A DNA stretch of 64,000 nt from Casuarius casuarius (lineage: Eukaryota > Chordata > Aves > Casuariiformes > Casuariidae): NCBI GenBank assembly GCA_003342895.1, contig PTFA01000159.1:744001-808000 (forward strand). Reading direction: 5' to 3'. The translations under genes were made by a program, and so were the position numbers. Position 1 is the stretch's first letter; the number at the start of each line of letters is the position of its first letter. Positions 62,717-64,000 of this stretch are shown here, piece by piece. The notes under the pieces were generated by a model, which made no database searches, was not told where the DNA came from, and saw nothing but the letters and a program-made list of their open reading frames with translations.

Positions 62717-63870
62717 TATTCTTCAGGTTTATTGTTACAGAGAGTCAACCTAATGAAATAATTAGAAAATTCATAGATTTAAGACTTCCCACAGCTACAG
62801 CTCTGACATGAGACGCATTCTATTCCTATGTTCAATTCATCTAAGATGATATATGCTGGCAAAGAATGACAACCTGGTTTCTGCACTTGAATTTAGTGAT
62901 ATAAATGTGACTAAAAGTCATTCAATTTAAGCAAAGTTTTAATGTTAATCCAGTGCCACGAGAAACAAAATTTTGCCCGGAGTCTGTTTTTTAAAACATC
63001 TGGAATGCAAGCAATAATTGTCTTAATTAAAATGTATGAAGAGTCTTTGTCTATTTGGTATTTTTATATTTAGCAGTTTCAAAAAATCTCCGTTTCATTA
63101 GCAGATGCATGTCCCCAATACCTTCTTTTTAGCTTTTCCATTGTGATACAGAACATGTTTTTTTCTCTGAGTGTCTTTTAAAATGCAAATAAAATGGTAT
63201 AAAGCTGAATAAAGATGAAAGTTATGTCTTGTAGAATTCTATAATGAAACAGGAATAAAAAAAGAGGATCAGGGAGGAAGAAAAAGAAAAGAATTGCACC
63301 TTAGTGAACGAATCTCATTGATGACAGCTGTCAGCTTCAAGGTAGTGTTATGACTTTTGTTTCAGAAAAGTAGAGCTTCATCCACTACGGGTCATGCTGG
63401 AAGACCTGATCAAAGACACTTTGCTTCACACACACAGGAACTAACAAATGTAGGTTGTGCAGGGTTTCCCGTAAAACCATCTTCCAGCTCTACATTCAGT
63501 AGGTTTGGCACCATCACCCATAACCTGAAAGAGAAAATGATGAAAATCAGAGGTGCAGACATAAAACTAGCCCTAGTTTCTAAGCTTCTGAAGTGTTTTT
63601 ATTCCCAAAGTCTGTGGGAAGTTTTTCACAGAAGTTCGTCCTGAATTTTCCAAATAACCTTTTAATACAAACAACATTCATAAAAATCCACGTAACTATG
63701 AGCAGTCTGAGAATAGATTAACATCATTTCAATTGCTTGATTTTAAGCTGCCATAACATTCTAAGATATCACTTCAGGATGTGCAATTGTAAAGTCAATA
63801 ACTGTCTCTTGGAGGTGGTTGATTCTGTTTCACAAGTTAACTTTTACTTTGGCTAATATGATTTGATTAC
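62717..63870. other. Unique DNA, no gene recognised
   Basis: A 95-codon plus frame (63357-63644) begins close to an acceptor-like CTTTTGTTTCAG at about 63364, but no protein is recognised and no donor was seen. The stretch ends at the second LTR. Confidence 0.5.
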
Positions 63871-64000
63871 TGTGGCGGACAGATGAATGAATTTTTTGCC
63901 TTAAACATTTCTTGGTGCATGGGGTGCAGGCAGGCCACAACCCTGAACAAGCCTTCTGTCTCTGGCGGAAACAGGACTGGGCTGCTGCGACCCCCGAGAT
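63871..64000 (+). mobile_element. Second LTR of the same ERV family (cut by window end)
   Basis: The last 130 bp align end to end with the first 130 bp of the LTR at 1195, beginning TGTGGCGGACAGATGA where the first copy has TGTAGTGGACAGATGA, and sharing CCTTAAACATTTCTTGG and GCTGCTGCGACCCCCGA. By eye about four of five positions or more agree. The five flanking bases on the left are ATTAC; the matching duplication would lie outside the window. It may be another solo LTR or the 5' LTR of a longer provirus. Confidence 0.9.

Noticed and set aside
1..64000. CRISPR arrays, prokaryotic operons, phage genes
   Set aside because: No regularly spaced repeats, no ribosome-binding sites, no dense coding; the sequence is clearly vertebrate.

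Overview
The window looks like gene-poor, AT-rich vertebrate nuclear DNA, almost certainly from a bird. The best evidence is several copies of the CR1 LINE. Three of them carry the typical avian CR1 3' end, with GGACTAGATGATCTCCAGAG-like and CAACCTCAACCATTCTGTGA-like blocks, and one carries a translatable CR1 reverse-transcriptase segment. There are also two copies of one long terminal repeat (LTR) family and many short dinucleotide tracts. I found no operons, tRNA, rRNA, CRISPR arrays or bacterial signals. No open reading frame matches a cellular protein I recognise. The longest is 155 codons, about what AT-rich noncoding DNA of this length gives by chance.

Layout. 1-470: an old CR1-like relic, then a clear CR1 3' end. 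1195-2105: a complete solo LTR of an endogenous retrovirus, with TG...CA ends, an exact 5-bp target-site duplication and a polyadenylation signal. 2.1-19.5 kb: mostly unique sequence, with one weak splice-bounded open segment at 10.7-11.0 kb. 19562-19828: a second CR1 3' end. 19.8-29.9 kb: unique sequence with TG tracts and short tandem duplications. 29931 to about 30320: a probable minus-strand processed retrocopy (A-tail of 14, AATAAA 19 nt before it), followed by a cluster of palindromes at 30507-30600. 31720-32818: an internally deleted CR1 that joins an ORF1 esterase-like block to the end of the reverse transcriptase and the 3' UTR. 34413-34463: a strong imperfect hairpin. 38036-38088: the longest microsatellite. 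39937-40300: a CR1 reverse-transcriptase fragment without its 3' end. 43956-43992: a second, weaker retrocopy-like A-tail. 47.0-48.5 kb: a slightly GC-richer stretch that is open in several frames. 51555-51667: a degenerate tandem repeat. 63871-64000: the start of a second LTR of the first family, same strand, running off the window.

The features do not form a pathway. The picture is a gene desert or a very large intron holding decayed retroelements. I see no convincing new biological system. The best leads are the two retrocopy-like tails (processed pseudogenes are scarce in birds, because CR1 does not use poly(A) templates efficiently), the rearranged CR1, and the paired LTR copies. Three single N bases (43115, 51332, 55304) show this is an assembled draft.
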